NCBI GenBank assembly: GCA_964468435.1
Contig: CAYXVE010000011.1
Location: 1 to 64,000, forward strand
Direction: 5' to 3'
Length of the DNA stretch: 64,000 bases
From: JBCCTX01 sp964468435
Lineage (GTDB): Bacteria; Bacteroidota; Bacteroidia; J057
Positions 17,917-26,594 of the stretch are shown here, piece by piece. Positions within the stretch are counted from its first letter, which is position 1. Each line of letters begins with the position of its first letter. The notes beneath the pieces were generated by a model. The model worked only from the letters and a program-made list of their open reading frames with translations. It did no database searches and was not told the origin of the DNA. The position numbers and the translations under genes were made by a program.

Positions 17917-20148
17917 TCAGAAATTCAGCTTGATAATGCCACGGTCGCTAACACCATATTGCTTCAGCAGATTCTGATATTTTCTCAGTCGATCTCCACT
18001 GAGTTTTGTGCCATTGATCTTGATATAAGACATTTTATCCCGGATCGTAATATTCAAAGACTTATTGGCATCATCGATAATCCCATCCTTGATAAGCTCT
18101 GCCCGGAGTCTGATCTCCATTTGCTCCAGTTCCTGCTGGGTCTGTTGGAGATGAGTCTTAACTCTAGCTATTTCCGCTTGCTGGGCTCTCATAGAACGCT
18201 CAATCTCAAATGGATGCGCTCTCATTGCTTTTTCGACTGCAATTTGCTGACGCTGAATTTCCCGCTGTGCCGATCTTACCTGCCGGTGTTGTTCGAGCTG
18301 AGCTTCTCTGATATGCATTTGCTGTTCACGTTGTGCTCGTAGTATTTCCCGCTCTGCCTCAGCAAGCCCTCTCATACTTTCTATTCCTGCACGTTCCATT
18401 TCCCTTTCAGCCATAGCTACCATACGCTCCTGTTCTCTCAAAGCCTTCTCCATCTCAATCATAGCGCGTTCATTTCCATTTTCTATATTTTCTTCATATT
18501 TCTCCATCTTCTCCTCGTATTTCTCCAATTCTTCTTCATACTTCTGCATGTGTTTTTCATAACATTCTTCAAACTCTCTAGCCCAATCCTCATAATACTT
18601 TTCATATTCCTCCCCCATTTTTTCATGCTGCTCTTCGTATTTTTCTGTCCATTCTTCCATCCGCTGACCATATTCCTGTTCAAATTTCTCTCCCCACTCC
18701 CCCATTTGCTGCTGATAGGTTTCCATCTGTTCTTCATACTTTTCCCAGGAGGTACTATCCATACCATAGGTTCCAGCTACAGGGGGTACTACAGGTACAG
18801 GAGGCACGGGAGGTATAGGAGGTATTGCAAAGAGGGGTGGGGGCGTATCTATTCTGGCAATTGTATTTTCAAGTATTATTGTAAGAACGCTATCCCATTC
18901 ACTGTGTAAACCTTCGAAAAATCTTCTCTCTTTTGAGGTTTCTTCTGAAGCCACTTCTTCAAAAGTGTCCAACCCAACAGGCTCTTCATCCCTGTTATCT
19001 TGCTCTTCAGCACTGCGATTGGTATCTATACCCTGAATAAAATCAGGAACTCCAAGATTCCACAATTCAACAGAACGACTAAGTTTGTCCTGATCAAATA
19101 AAGTATGAGAAGCGTTCAAATTATCAGGTATCTGAAACCAGGTGAGTGCCGCAATTGCCAGCAATAATCCCAGCGCCAGCCCTGCTTTACCTATTTCTCC
19201 TCTGCTTGCTGCACTTGAACCCAGACAAATGCGCTTGATACGGTTGAGCAGCTGGTGTTTTCTACCCTGTAATGCCATAGCTAGTGTTGTTTGTTGGAGT
19301 TTCTCTTCGAGTTGATAAAGGGCTTCTGCGTAGAGGCGCGCATTGCCGCATGTAGCTACTGCTATATCATCACAGCAGTGTTCGCGGGCTTCGCTGATTT
19401 TGCTGCTTATCCACCAGTAAACCGGATGATAAAACAGAAGCACCTCAAGGGTAGAGAGCAAAAGGTTCACCACAAAATCATATCGCTTTACATGGGCAAG
19501 TTCATGGGCAATGATAGCCTCCACTTGTTCGGGTGCAAGTCCACTTATCATGCCTACAGGAAAAAGGATCACTGGTTTTACGTGGCCAATAACCATTGGT
19601 ATATCGACTCTTGCAGACGATACCAATCTGACTTTCTTGCTGATATGCATTTTAAGGCTAAGCTTATCTACCTTTTGTTGCCAATAATCCAGGGCGGGTA
19701 CCGTCTGAATATGGCGAATACGGTAGGTATAGAAAACACTTCCTATCCAGCGCGCACCAAAAATAAATACGCCAAACAACCACACACCAGTCATTTCACG
19801 CGCATAGCTCTGGATAAATGCATAGAGTTTGTCCTGCACAGTACTCCACCAGGGGGTAGCCTGTTCTGGCTGTATTTCCTGCTGTATACTAGGTATGAAT
19901 ATGGACCATGCTGACTTCGGCTGTTCTGGTAGTTGCATATAGGTACGAGAGAAGGTGCCAACCATCCATACCACCATCAGAATCAAGGCAGAGACTGATA
20001 CGTAGTACTTCATCTTTGGGTTCGCGGATTGGGACAGTCTGAGTATCAACAGCAGAATTATTGCGATCAGAAGCCCCTGCCATAAAGAATGCAGCAGCGT
20101 CCATCCCAGCGCCTCGGCCAGAAGTGGACGGATCAATGTGGTATTCAT
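17917..20148 (-). CDS. BlaR1/MecR1-like M56 membrane metallopeptidase with long charged coiled coil
   Basis: A 743-aa sensor protease. Transmembrane segments occupy about residues 10-60, 115-140 and 330-350. The zinc site HELAH lies in EAIIAHELAHVKRYDF with the downstream glutamate in EAREHCCDD. After the last membrane span come a proline-rich stretch (PPIPPVPPVPVVPP) and a roughly 180-residue Glu/Lys/Arg-rich coiled coil, then a small C-terminal region (LNITIRDKMSYIKING) seen in other Bacteroidota M56 proteins. BlaR1's penicillin-binding domain is absent. The start overlaps the BlaI-type repressor stop (ATGA), so M56 proteolysis probably relieves that repressor. Confidence 0.85.
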   Translation of the reverse strand: MNTTLIRPLLAEALGWTLLHSLWQGLLIAIILLLILRLSQSANPKMKYYVSVSALILMVVWMVGTFSRTYMQLPEQPKSAWSIFIPSIQQEIQPEQATPWWSTVQDKLYAFIQSYAREMTGVWLFGVFIFGARWIGSVFYTYRIRHIQTVPALDYWQQKVDKLSLKMHISKKVRLVSSARVDIPMVIGHVKPVILFPVGMISGLAPEQVEAIIAHELAHVKRYDFVVNLLLSTLEVLLFYHPVYWWISSKISEAREHCCDDIAVATCGNARLYAEALYQLEEKLQQTTLAMALQGRKHQLLNRIKRICLGSSAASRGEIGKAGLALGLLLAIAALTWFQIPDNLNASHTLFDQDKLSRSVELWNLGVPDFIQGIDTNRSAEEQDNRDEEPVGLDTFEEVASEETSKERRFFEGLHSEWDSVLTIILENTIARIDTPPPLFAIPPIPPVPPVPVVPPVAGTYGMDSTSWEKYEEQMETYQQQMGEWGEKFEQEYGQRMEEWTEKYEEQHEKMGEEYEKYYEDWAREFEECYEKHMQKYEEELEKYEEKMEKYEENIENGNERAMIEMEKALREQERMVAMAEREMERAGIESMRGLAEAEREILRAQREQQMHIREAQLEQHRQVRSAQREIQRQQIAVEKAMRAHPFEIERSMRAQQAEIARVKTHLQQTQQELEQMEIRLRAELIKDGIIDDANKSLNITIRDKMSYIKINGTKLSGDRLRKYQNLLKQYGVSDRGIIKLNF

Positions 20149-20561
20149 GATTTGTCCGCTTTGTCTTTGTTTTCTTGATTTGTGAGTTCGTCCAAAAAAT
20201 TACGAATGGATTCGAGTTCCTTTTTCGAAGTGCGGTGAGAACCGAGTGCCTGCATAACCAGCTTCAAGGCAGAGCCGTGAAACGCCGTATCGACAAGTTT
20301 ATCCATCAACTGGCTTTGGGTCTCTTTTTCCGAAATGCTGGTAGCATAAATATGCATTTTCCCCTTGCGTCTGCGGGTAAGCAGTCCTTTGTCATACATG
20401 ATCTGCATGAGCTTAAGGGTAGTGGTATACCCTATTTCCTTTTCCTTTTCCAGGGAGTTGAGCTGTTCGTTGACAAAACGGACCGTTGAGGGGCCATGCT
20501 CCCAGAGCACCCGGAGGATGGCCAGTTCACTTTCAGTGGGTCTTTGTATATGAGCTTTCAT
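20145..20561 (-). CDS. BlaI/MecI/CopY-family transcriptional repressor
   Basis: A 138-aa winged-helix repressor. The N-terminal domain PTESELAILRVLWEHGPSTVRFVNEQL and wing GYTTTLKLMQIMYDKGLLTRRRKGK are diagnostic. The loop after the DNA-binding domain (HIYATSISEKETQSQ) is the usual cleavage region in BlaI proteins. It overlaps the M56 gene by ATGA. Two copies of the palindrome TACGAA-N4-TTCGTA lie immediately upstream, one 5 bp before the start codon, implying autorepression of the operon. Confidence 0.93.
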   Translation of the reverse strand: MKAHIQRPTESELAILRVLWEHGPSTVRFVNEQLNSLEKEKEIGYTTTLKLMQIMYDKGLLTRRRKGKMHIYATSISEKETQSQLMDKLVDTAFHGSALKLVMQALGSHRTSKKELESIRNFLDELTNQENKDKADKS

Positions 20562-20565
20562 AATC

Positions 20566-20581
20566 TACGAATTTTTTCGTA
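20566..20581. promoter_or_regulatory. BlaI-type operator 1
   Basis: A perfect palindrome TACGAA-TTTT-TTCGTA, 16 bp, ending 5 bp upstream of the repressor start codon. Binding here would block translation initiation region access or transcription into the blaI-M56 operon. It shares both 6-bp arms exactly with the second copy at 20623-20638. Confidence 0.75.
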
Positions 20582-20622
20582 ATACAATTATAAACGAAAG
20601 GTTTTGCAATTACAAATTATAT

Positions 20623-20638
20623 TACGAATTTCTTCGTA
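20623..20638. promoter_or_regulatory. BlaI-type operator 2
   Basis: TACGAA-TTTC-TTCGTA, arms identical to operator 1, with centres 57 bp apart. It lies between the repressor gene and the divergent 59-aa microprotein, whose start codon is 67 bp away, so it could act on both directions. Confidence 0.75.
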
Positions 20639-20704
20639 GGATGTTTTTAACTCCTACTGGAGCACTTTCAGGATATTGGCAAAAGATTTGTATATTTAGC
20701 TCAA

Positions 20705-20884
20705 ATGAATTTTATGACAGTACATCAAAAACATATCGATGACCTCATTGAAGAAAAAGAGGAACTGGAAGCCAGAGTTGATCAATTGGAAAAAGAAAAT
20801 CGTAGGCTAACGGGATTTACGGTTTTATTTACTGCGTTCATGGTTTTTAGCCTTTTGCTATACATTTTTGAGAAATTTTTCTAG
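20705..20884 (+). CDS. 59-aa coiled-coil/membrane microprotein
   Basis: A small reading frame beginning ATG at 20705 (second ATG at 20714) and ending TAG at 20884. Residues about 5-35 are strongly charged and heptad-like (HIDDLIEEKEELEARVDQLE), followed by one hydrophobic span at about 37-55 (TVLFTAFMVFSLLLYIF) and a short basic/aromatic tail. This is a tail-anchored, membrane-bound leucine-zipper layout. It is divergent from blaI and near its operators. No family recognised; the protein-like composition and clear domain split argue that it is real. Confidence 0.6.
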   Translation: MNFMTVHQKHIDDLIEEKEELEARVDQLEKENRRLTGFTVLFTAFMVFSLLLYIFEKFF

Positions 20885-21015
20885 AAAACCTAAGGTTTTT
20901 ATTCAGCTTTTAGATTGGGCTTTACATTTCTGAATTCGCCTCTGGATGGAAAAGACTTCCTTGCGATATCTTTTCCATTTCAGGTTTATCTGTGCGAGCA
21001 ATAAACGTGCAATAC

Positions 21016-21396
21016 TCAAGATCTTGGTGATGCTTTTCTGTTTTCATCTCGTTGTTCCAGAAGATTCAGCAATCTATCTACCCAGGCTTTTAGCTGGCTA
21101 TTTTCCTCTTTCAATCTTGCATTTTCCTCAATCAATTCATCTATTCCCTGCTCTGCATCTGACTTTGGAGGTTTATACTGTGTGAGGACGTTTTGAAAGT
21201 CAATGTCAAAATCTTCTTTGAGTTTTTCTAACTCCCACTGATCCAGTTTATCTTTTTCAAATGTTCTTCGTAGGAATGAATAGCTTGCGTCGACACTTTT
21301 CCGCGACTTTTCTGCACCTCTCCGCGCTAATTCCTTGGCCTTGATACGGAGTTTATTCCGGATAAATTCTTTTAATATTATACCCTCGTGGAACAT
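21016..21396 (-). CDS. Small HTH-like protein with C-terminal leucine zipper
   Basis: Not firmly recognised. The 126-aa product has an N-terminal helical region whose segment ASYSFLRRTFEKDKLDQWELEKLKEDFDID resembles the end of XRE-type HTH domains common in Bacteroidota (pattern ...Y.IFKR..ID..LL.KI...L..DF). A linker leads to a coiled coil at about 87-117 (IDELIEENARLKEENSQLKAW). A dimeric DNA-binding protein is the likeliest role. It is convergent with the 59-aa microprotein gene. Confidence 0.6.
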   Translation of the reverse strand: MFHEGIILKEFIRNKLRIKAKELARRGAEKSRKSVDASYSFLRRTFEKDKLDQWELEKLKEDFDIDFQNVLTQYKPPKSDAEQGIDELIEENARLKEENSQLKAWVDRLLNLLEQRDENRKASPRS

Positions 21397-21893
21397 AAGA
21401 CTATGTTAGTATTAGAAGTAAAGTTGGCGAAATCAGGTATTTAAAGATATGGTAAAAAAAATAAAGATATAAAAGGTTTTAATATTGGAGCGTTTTTAAA
21501 AAAGGTCAACGCCGGCTAAGTATCTAGCTTAATGCAAAATAAATGATTTACTCATAAACTTCTAATTATAATATAATTGACGTAAGTGTTCATTCTGGAA
21601 TGTAAGAATTACTTGAAATATGAAGTAAAACGATAATTTAATTTCCTGACACTATCATCAGTATTATATAAGTACTTTAATATATCTATAGGTCAAAAAG
21701 TCGCTAATCACAGTGGCTTGCATTAGCTACAATCTGGAAGACTTTGCTTTCCCGGCTTGCACAACCCTTGAATAAGTAAGCAAAAAGGATCTATCACCCA
21801 AAGATGAATATCCACTCATGTGTCAGGAATCTTATCCCTCAAACCAGTTAGCTGCAGACATGCTAGCATCTCGGATGCTGGCAGTATCTAATC
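21397..21893. other. Intergenic stretch without recognised genes
   Basis: About 500 AT-rich bases. The only structure seen is an imperfect hairpin GCTAGCATC/GATGCTGGC near 21862-21882, just downstream of the secreted 516-aa gene on the minus strand, which could aid termination although no T run follows. Confidence 0.45.
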
Positions 21894-23444
21894 TTATTGT
21901 TTGTAAAAACTGTCTGATATTGTAATTCCCAGACTTACCGGTTCAAGCTTATTGCTGGTTAGAAATTTTTGCAATTCGAATGTGTGTGGACCATTCATTT
22001 GTGAATCCTGCATTGAAAACAGATGAGAATATTTGACAATAAAGAAATCTGGTAAGTGATCATGCAATTTGATTCCCGATATCCTTTGAGGCTTACCTTC
22101 TTCGGAGCCATCTACAAAAGTACCTCCCACAACTACCCAGTCATTTCCGGCCACAATGGCATGTCCAATGTCATTGTAGGCGCCCCCAAATTTGTATGCA
22201 CATTTATAATTTCCATTTTTGCCTTCATATATAGCGAAAATAGCGTCATATCCGTTAGGTGCTCTGCGCAGCCTATCCCAGGTAAAGTGGTCATCCATAT
22301 ACTGTAAGGTTCTGTAAAAGCCTGTAATATGTATATCACCAAACTCGTTCAGGAAGATATCATAGATATCCAGTTCCATGTTTCCCCGGGCCCATTCCAG
22401 TTCCAGCATAGGATTAAATTTGAGAATGGCTCCTCCGCTTCCACTATATTTCACACCGCGAAAATCCATGTTTATGTTATTGCCTGCCAGGAATATATTC
22501 CCTGAATAATCTGTGGAAAGATGGTCCAGGGACCCATATCTGTGGGTTTGGGGTATCGCAACAGACCGGATGCATACTCCGTTTCTATCGAGAAGCAATA
22601 GAAATTGATGATGTCCATCACATCTTACCACAGCATCCCGGCCAATGTCTGTCACATCTACAGAAGTACCGGTGAGAACAATTCTGGATGTACCTTCTTC
22701 TATCAGGGTAGAGATACCCGTGAGGTTAAAATGGGTTTTTCCACCGGACAGCTTTCTGGTCCACAGAAGATTTCCCTGATTATCGTATTTTGAGACAAAA
22801 CCTTGCGGGACATTGATGACTTCCTGGGGTTTATATGCATTTGAGCTATTAACACAATTCCGGAAATTCCCAACTGTAAATATACTTCCCTCTATTCGAT
22901 CTATAGCGATGCCGGTAATTTGTTTGTTCTGCTCCCAGGCTGATAAGTCCTTTAGCCATAAAAGTTTACCATTTTGCTGGAAGGATACCAGGAAATAGCT
23001 CACTCTACCGGTTCTTCGTTTTATCCGTTGGTACTTCTTCCTTTTTCCGGGTCCTTTTACACAGATATCTTCTTTGTACTTTCCCAGAATGATGATATGA
23101 TCCTTATTCCACGATGGCTGGAAGACCATTTTGATAATTTCAACCTTTTGCGAACTCGCAAATACAGCCGCCCAGATGTTTCTTCCTTGCGGATCATATT
23201 TGCTCAAAAAGGCATGATCCAAACTGCTGCCATTGACTGTGCGCCATCCTCCCAGCTTGACCCTGTCTGAAAAGCTGGCCCCGACATAAATATCGCCATT
23301 GGGAGAAGCCAGCATACATTGTTCATAGACAAATTCCCAGGTAGGGCTACTATCTGAGTCGATCCACTCAAGTTCCTGTGCGCAACAATTGAAAAAGGTA
23401 ATACCATTGAGCAGTAGAAAAATTATTACAGCATAATACTTCAT
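21894..23444 (-). CDS. Secreted SBBP-like beta-propeller protein
   Basis: A 516-aa exported protein. The N-terminus is a signal peptide (MKYYAVIIFLLLNGITFFNCCAQ). The rest contains repeated blocks of the form FLSKYDPQGRNIWA, FVSKYDNQGNLLWTRKL, and ILKFNPMLELEWA, each followed by D/N-G-I-hydrophobic strands such as GDIYVGASF, GSIFTVGNF and GNIFLAGNN. This is the SBBP (seven-bladed beta-propeller) repeat pattern. No T9SS sorting domain is visible at the C-terminus. Ligand and role are unknown. Confidence 0.75.
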   Translation of the reverse strand: MKYYAVIIFLLLNGITFFNCCAQELEWIDSDSSPTWEFVYEQCMLASPNGDIYVGASFSDRVKLGGWRTVNGSSLDHAFLSKYDPQGRNIWAAVFASSQKVEIIKMVFQPSWNKDHIIILGKYKEDICVKGPGKRKKYQRIKRRTGRVSYFLVSFQQNGKLLWLKDLSAWEQNKQITGIAIDRIEGSIFTVGNFRNCVNSSNAYKPQEVINVPQGFVSKYDNQGNLLWTRKLSGGKTHFNLTGISTLIEEGTSRIVLTGTSVDVTDIGRDAVVRCDGHHQFLLLLDRNGVCIRSVAIPQTHRYGSLDHLSTDYSGNIFLAGNNINMDFRGVKYSGSGGAILKFNPMLELEWARGNMELDIYDIFLNEFGDIHITGFYRTLQYMDDHFTWDRLRRAPNGYDAIFAIYEGKNGNYKCAYKFGGAYNDIGHAIVAGNDWVVVGGTFVDGSEEGKPQRISGIKLHDHLPDFFIVKYSHLFSMQDSQMNGPHTFELQKFLTSNKLEPVSLGITISDSFYKQ

Positions 23445-23586
23445 TCAACACATCTTATGGGGGATAATAAATTTTTCAATGATAAGAATTACCCTAATGA
23501 AATCGCTCCCCTTTTTTCTGTAAAAATGGGTATACCGGAAAAAGTGTATGAAGTATGCTAGAAAACTGTCTTTTTACTCCCATGAC

Positions 23587-23922
23587 CTACAAGGCTGCAT
23601 GATAGGCTTCCGCAAACTTTTTCATTGCATCGATCAGGGGAAGTGCCAACTCACCTTTATCAGTGATATGATATGCTACTTTAGGGGGGGAAACTTCATG
23701 ATCTATACGTACAACAAGTTCATTATCCATCAGGTTCTTTAACTCCTGCAATAGCATCTTCTCAGAAATATCGGGAATTAAGCGCAAGAGTTCTGAGGGT
23801 CTCAGCGATTGGTTGGAGAGTTGTAGCAATATCAATAGTTTCCATTTCCCCCCCAGCATTTCCAGGGTGGTCCTGACCGGACAGCGAGCAGTTACTTTGA
23901 TCACTTTATTTTCCATACCCAC
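23587..23922 (-). CDS. HxlR-family transcriptional regulator
   Basis: A 111-aa winged-helix protein with the family signature CPVRTTLEMLGGKWKLLILLQL, the recognition region LRPSELLRLIPDISEKMLLQELK, and the wing PPKVAYHITDKGE. The conserved N-terminal cysteine is present and may be redox-active, as in several relatives. It is divergent from an NAD(P)-binding SDR gene, the common arrangement for an HxlR regulator and its target. Confidence 0.93.
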   Translation of the reverse strand: MGMENKVIKVTARCPVRTTLEMLGGKWKLLILLQLSNQSLRPSELLRLIPDISEKMLLQELKNLMDNELVVRIDHEVSPPKVAYHITDKGELALPLIDAMKKFAEAYHAAL

Positions 23923-23967
23923 TTAAAAGTTAGTATTGACACATTAGCAGCTGCCACTAAGGTACAA

Positions 23968-23975
23968 TATTTTTG
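23968..23975 (+). promoter_or_regulatory. TAnnTTTG promoter element for the SDR gene
   Basis: TATTTTTG matches the Bacteroidota -7 consensus TAnnTTTG, 28 bp upstream of the SDR start codon. A TTGACA-like block lies further upstream at 23936-23941, with wider spacing than usual, so only the -7 element is called. Confidence 0.4.
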
Positions 23976-24003
23976 CAACGGACTTATCAATATACTGTAT
24001 ACT

Positions 24004-24639
24004 ATGAAATCTATTGCATTATTTGGAGGATCTGGAAAAACAGGTCAGAAATTTTTGTCTCAGGCGCTTAAAAAAGGCTATCCTATAAAAGCCCTCGTCC
24101 GTACACCTTCAAAGATCCAACAATCTTCTGATCAGTTGGAAATCATACAAGGTGATGTTTTGAATCCTGCCGATGTAGCCAGTACCGTGGAAGGTACAGA
24201 TATGGTCGTAAGTCTTTTTGGACATGTAAAAGGGTCCCCGGCGGGCTTACAGACACGCGGAACCCAATATATCGTAGACGCCATGAAAAAACACAACATA
24301 GATCGCATAATCTCACTATCGGGTGGGGGGCTTCCGTTTCCTGAAAAAGACGAGCCCAAATTTGCTGATAAAGCGATACGTTTCATCATGAAAGTAGCTG
24401 TAAAAAAAGTACTTAATGATGCTATTGATCATGCGGAAGTATTAAAGGGCAGTGGATTGAAGTGGGTAATTGTCCGAGGGCCCCGACTGACCCTGGAACC
24501 TGCGAGAGGTACTTACCGCATAGGATGGGTAGGAGTAAATGCTTCGACACAAATCGGGCGTGCCGATCTGGCAAATTTTATTGTCAAACTGGTCGAAGAC
24601 GAGCAGTATGATTATCAAATGCCCTTTGTGAGCTATTAG
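24004..24639 (+). CDS. NAD(P)-binding SDR-like oxidoreductase
   Basis: A 211-aa atypical short-chain dehydrogenase of the NAD(P)H-binding (NmrA/YtfG-like) type. The N-terminus IALFGGSGKTGQKFLSQAL is the GGxGxxG nucleotide site. IISLSGGGLPFPEKDE and WVIVRGPRL correspond to typical core strands. The classical YxxxK pair is not evident, so it may be a redox sensor or a reductase of small quinones. The divergent HxlR regulator suggests induction by electrophiles or oxidants (inference). Confidence 0.8.
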   Translation: MKSIALFGGSGKTGQKFLSQALKKGYPIKALVRTPSKIQQSSDQLEIIQGDVLNPADVASTVEGTDMVVSLFGHVKGSPAGLQTRGTQYIVDAMKKHNIDRIISLSGGGLPFPEKDEPKFADKAIRFIMKVAVKKVLNDAIDHAEVLKGSGLKWVIVRGPRLTLEPARGTYRIGWVGVNASTQIGRADLANFIVKLVEDEQYDYQMPFVSY

Positions 24640-24649
24640 GTTGTAATGT

Positions 24650-24685
24650 CCCATCACATGGAACACCATCGCTTCATGTGATGGG
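24650..24685. terminator. Hairpin between convergent genes
   Basis: CCCATCACATG (24650-24660) and CATGTGATGGG (24675-24685) form a perfect 11-bp stem with a 14-base loop, 11 bp after the SDR stop. No strong T run follows on either strand, so it may be a weak bidirectional terminator or transcript-stabilising hairpin. Confidence 0.5.
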
Positions 24686-24713
24686 ATCCGATCTATGTTA
24701 TATCTTTCCTAGG

Positions 24714-25073
24714 TTAATTAGCTACTGGTTTGAGATTATCATCCGGTATGCGATCAATCAATTTGTTATAGGGGTCAATCCCTGCCTTTTCAGGTTTTTC
24801 CTCTACGATGATCTCAAGTGTATATGTACCGGGTTCCAACCAATGCTTTTCAAGATAGAGAGGGACCTTTCGAGTCATACCCTTTTCATTTTTTTCGTCT
24901 TCAGCAAATACCCCTATTTCAATCAGATTGGGTGTTGTGCCCTCTCCTTCTACATTACCCTGAGTCCCATCAGGATTGTCCCAGGATGCTTTATGTACAC
25001 AACAAAGTATTGCTCTGCGAAAAAAAGCTAACGTTTTATGGATATCAGCAAGTAACATCTTAGCTATATTCAC
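24714..25073 (-). pseudogene. C-terminal remnant of an ABC permease/M1 aminopeptidase fusion protein
   Basis: The last 75 residues (PNLIEIGVFAEDE..., VPLYLEKHWLEPGTYTLEI, KAGIDPYNKLIDRIPDDN) match the extreme C-terminus of the large Bacteroidota proteins that join ABC-2 permease and peptidase M1 domains. The first 30 or so residues (MNIAKMLLADIHKTLAFF...) do not belong to that family. A complete protein would exceed 1000 aa, so this is a decayed tail or a rearrangement scar. No upstream part was found in the 67 bp before the next gene. Confidence 0.7.
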
Positions 25074-25140
25074 CCGGCCTTAATACAAGAGTTACCGGGA
25101 CGAGAGTTTATCATTCAGTCTTTTCCCTAAAAATAAACAC

Positions 25141-26430
25141 TTAATCTCTTTTCACGACCTTTCCTCCCCAGATTTTTCCCTTTTCCTGATCCCATACATT
25201 TAGCACATATACACCTGGTGAGAAAGACGAGGCAGGGATTCGCAACATAGCTTGCCGGGTTGGGATATCCTGCTTATAGACAATCCTGCCCATCAGATCC
25301 CGGATTGTGAGTTGAAAAGACGTCTCATTTAATTGTGAACTATCCCACGAAAGCAAAATTTCATCATCAAACGGATTGTTTAGGTAAATTCCTGCCTGCT
25401 TCAGGTCATCCAGCCCTGTGGTAGCTATCCCGGCTTCAAGATCCAACTCCATGACCACAGGCAAATGATCAGACATTTGTTTCAGGCTGGCACAGATAAG
25501 GATGGGTACTGCATCTCCATTGCAATTCAATTCACTATTAAAGCTTGTTCCATCATTGCCCAGGGCTGCGTATGTCCCAGGCACATAAGAGACTCCCTGT
25601 TTTCCCTCTATGATTGCAGGGCGTGTAAGTATCATATCGAAACGGTCATCCAACCCACCATCAGAACCACAGTCCGGTCGTGTATTCCTGGTAGACTGAG
25701 TATGTATGCTGGCATGGGATTGTCCTCCCCATCCATTACTTTTTCTGGCAGGGTCTTCAAATCTGAGTTGAATATTAGGATTTTCGGTCAGTAACTCAAA
25801 TCCATCTTCATTGGCACTGCCAAAGTTGAAATCACCCATGAGAAGTATATTCTCCCTGTCTGGGTGTGCTTCCACCCAATCCGCAATCAGTCCGGCATCC
25901 TTATTCCGTATATTGATATCATTGGTACTACTACCTGCCTTAAAATGCGTAACGATACAATACAGAAAAGTAGTATCAGATCCACTGGCAACTGAGGCCT
26001 GTGTAAATAGCTTGTAGACATTGATATCCCGGAATCCCCCATTTATCACCTCTACTCCATCGTAACCCCATAATAGCGCGTTATAAAATATAGCATTGAC
26101 AATCTGCGAGTTAGCCTGATTTGTAATCTCACCGAACTCTATATTTTCCGTATACGTAAAGGCATTTAGTCGGATGTTCTGTGCATAGGCACGTTGAGGT
26201 GCCAGTTCGTTGACAGTAAGAATATCAGGCTGATAATAGTTCAGGATAGCATTGAGCCATCCAACTTTTTGGTTGACATTCACAGGCGGACAGCTATTTC
26301 CAAATTGAAGTAAATTATAATGCATGACCTTAACGCGCTGTTGGGCGGAAAGTGCAAAAGGCATCAGAACAATGAGCAGCAGTGTGTAACGAAAAGGCTT
26401 TATGCGTCTCAATGTATTATTTAGTGCCAT
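25141..26430 (-). CDS. Secreted endonuclease/exonuclease/phosphatase-family protein with T9SS sorting domain
   Basis: An exported protein of the EEP superfamily. The start at 26430 (MALNNTLRRIKPFRYTLLLI) gives a good signal peptide ending at ALSAQ; an upstream in-frame ATG at 26460 is possible. Conserved EEP elements are MHYNLLQFGN, ILTVNEL (metal-binding E), ILLMGDFNFGS and SDHLPVVMEL. The final 75 residues (IYLNNPFDDEILLSW... through GVYVLNVWDQEKGKIWGGKVVKR) form a type IX secretion target domain. It probably acts outside the cell on DNA/RNA or phosphoesters; the substrate is not determined. Confidence 0.87.
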   Translation of the reverse strand: MALNNTLRRIKPFRYTLLLIVLMPFALSAQQRVKVMHYNLLQFGNSCPPVNVNQKVGWLNAILNYYQPDILTVNELAPQRAYAQNIRLNAFTYTENIEFGEITNQANSQIVNAIFYNALLWGYDGVEVINGGFRDINVYKLFTQASVASGSDTTFLYCIVTHFKAGSSTNDINIRNKDAGLIADWVEAHPDRENILLMGDFNFGSANEDGFELLTENPNIQLRFEDPARKSNGWGGQSHASIHTQSTRNTRPDCGSDGGLDDRFDMILTRPAIIEGKQGVSYVPGTYAALGNDGTSFNSELNCNGDAVPILICASLKQMSDHLPVVMELDLEAGIATTGLDDLKQAGIYLNNPFDDEILLSWDSSQLNETSFQLTIRDLMGRIVYKQDIPTRQAMLRIPASSFSPGVYVLNVWDQEKGKIWGGKVVKRD

Positions 26431-26594
26431 CTGGCATCTGCGAAACGGAACTGTTTTCATATTTTAGGAATATTCAGTTTAGTGAGATAAACGAAGCTTG
26501 TGTAAATTTGTCTATATATATACTCTTTGGCAATCCAATATATTATCTGTTGCCGGGATTTTTATCTATTAGTAACACATTATAGTTTTCATAT

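Noticed and set aside
18550..18909. Plus-strand hydrophobic frame opposite the M56 coiled-coil region
   Set aside because: Leucine and phenylalanine runs arise as the complement of Glu/Lys-rich coding DNA; no protein is expected.
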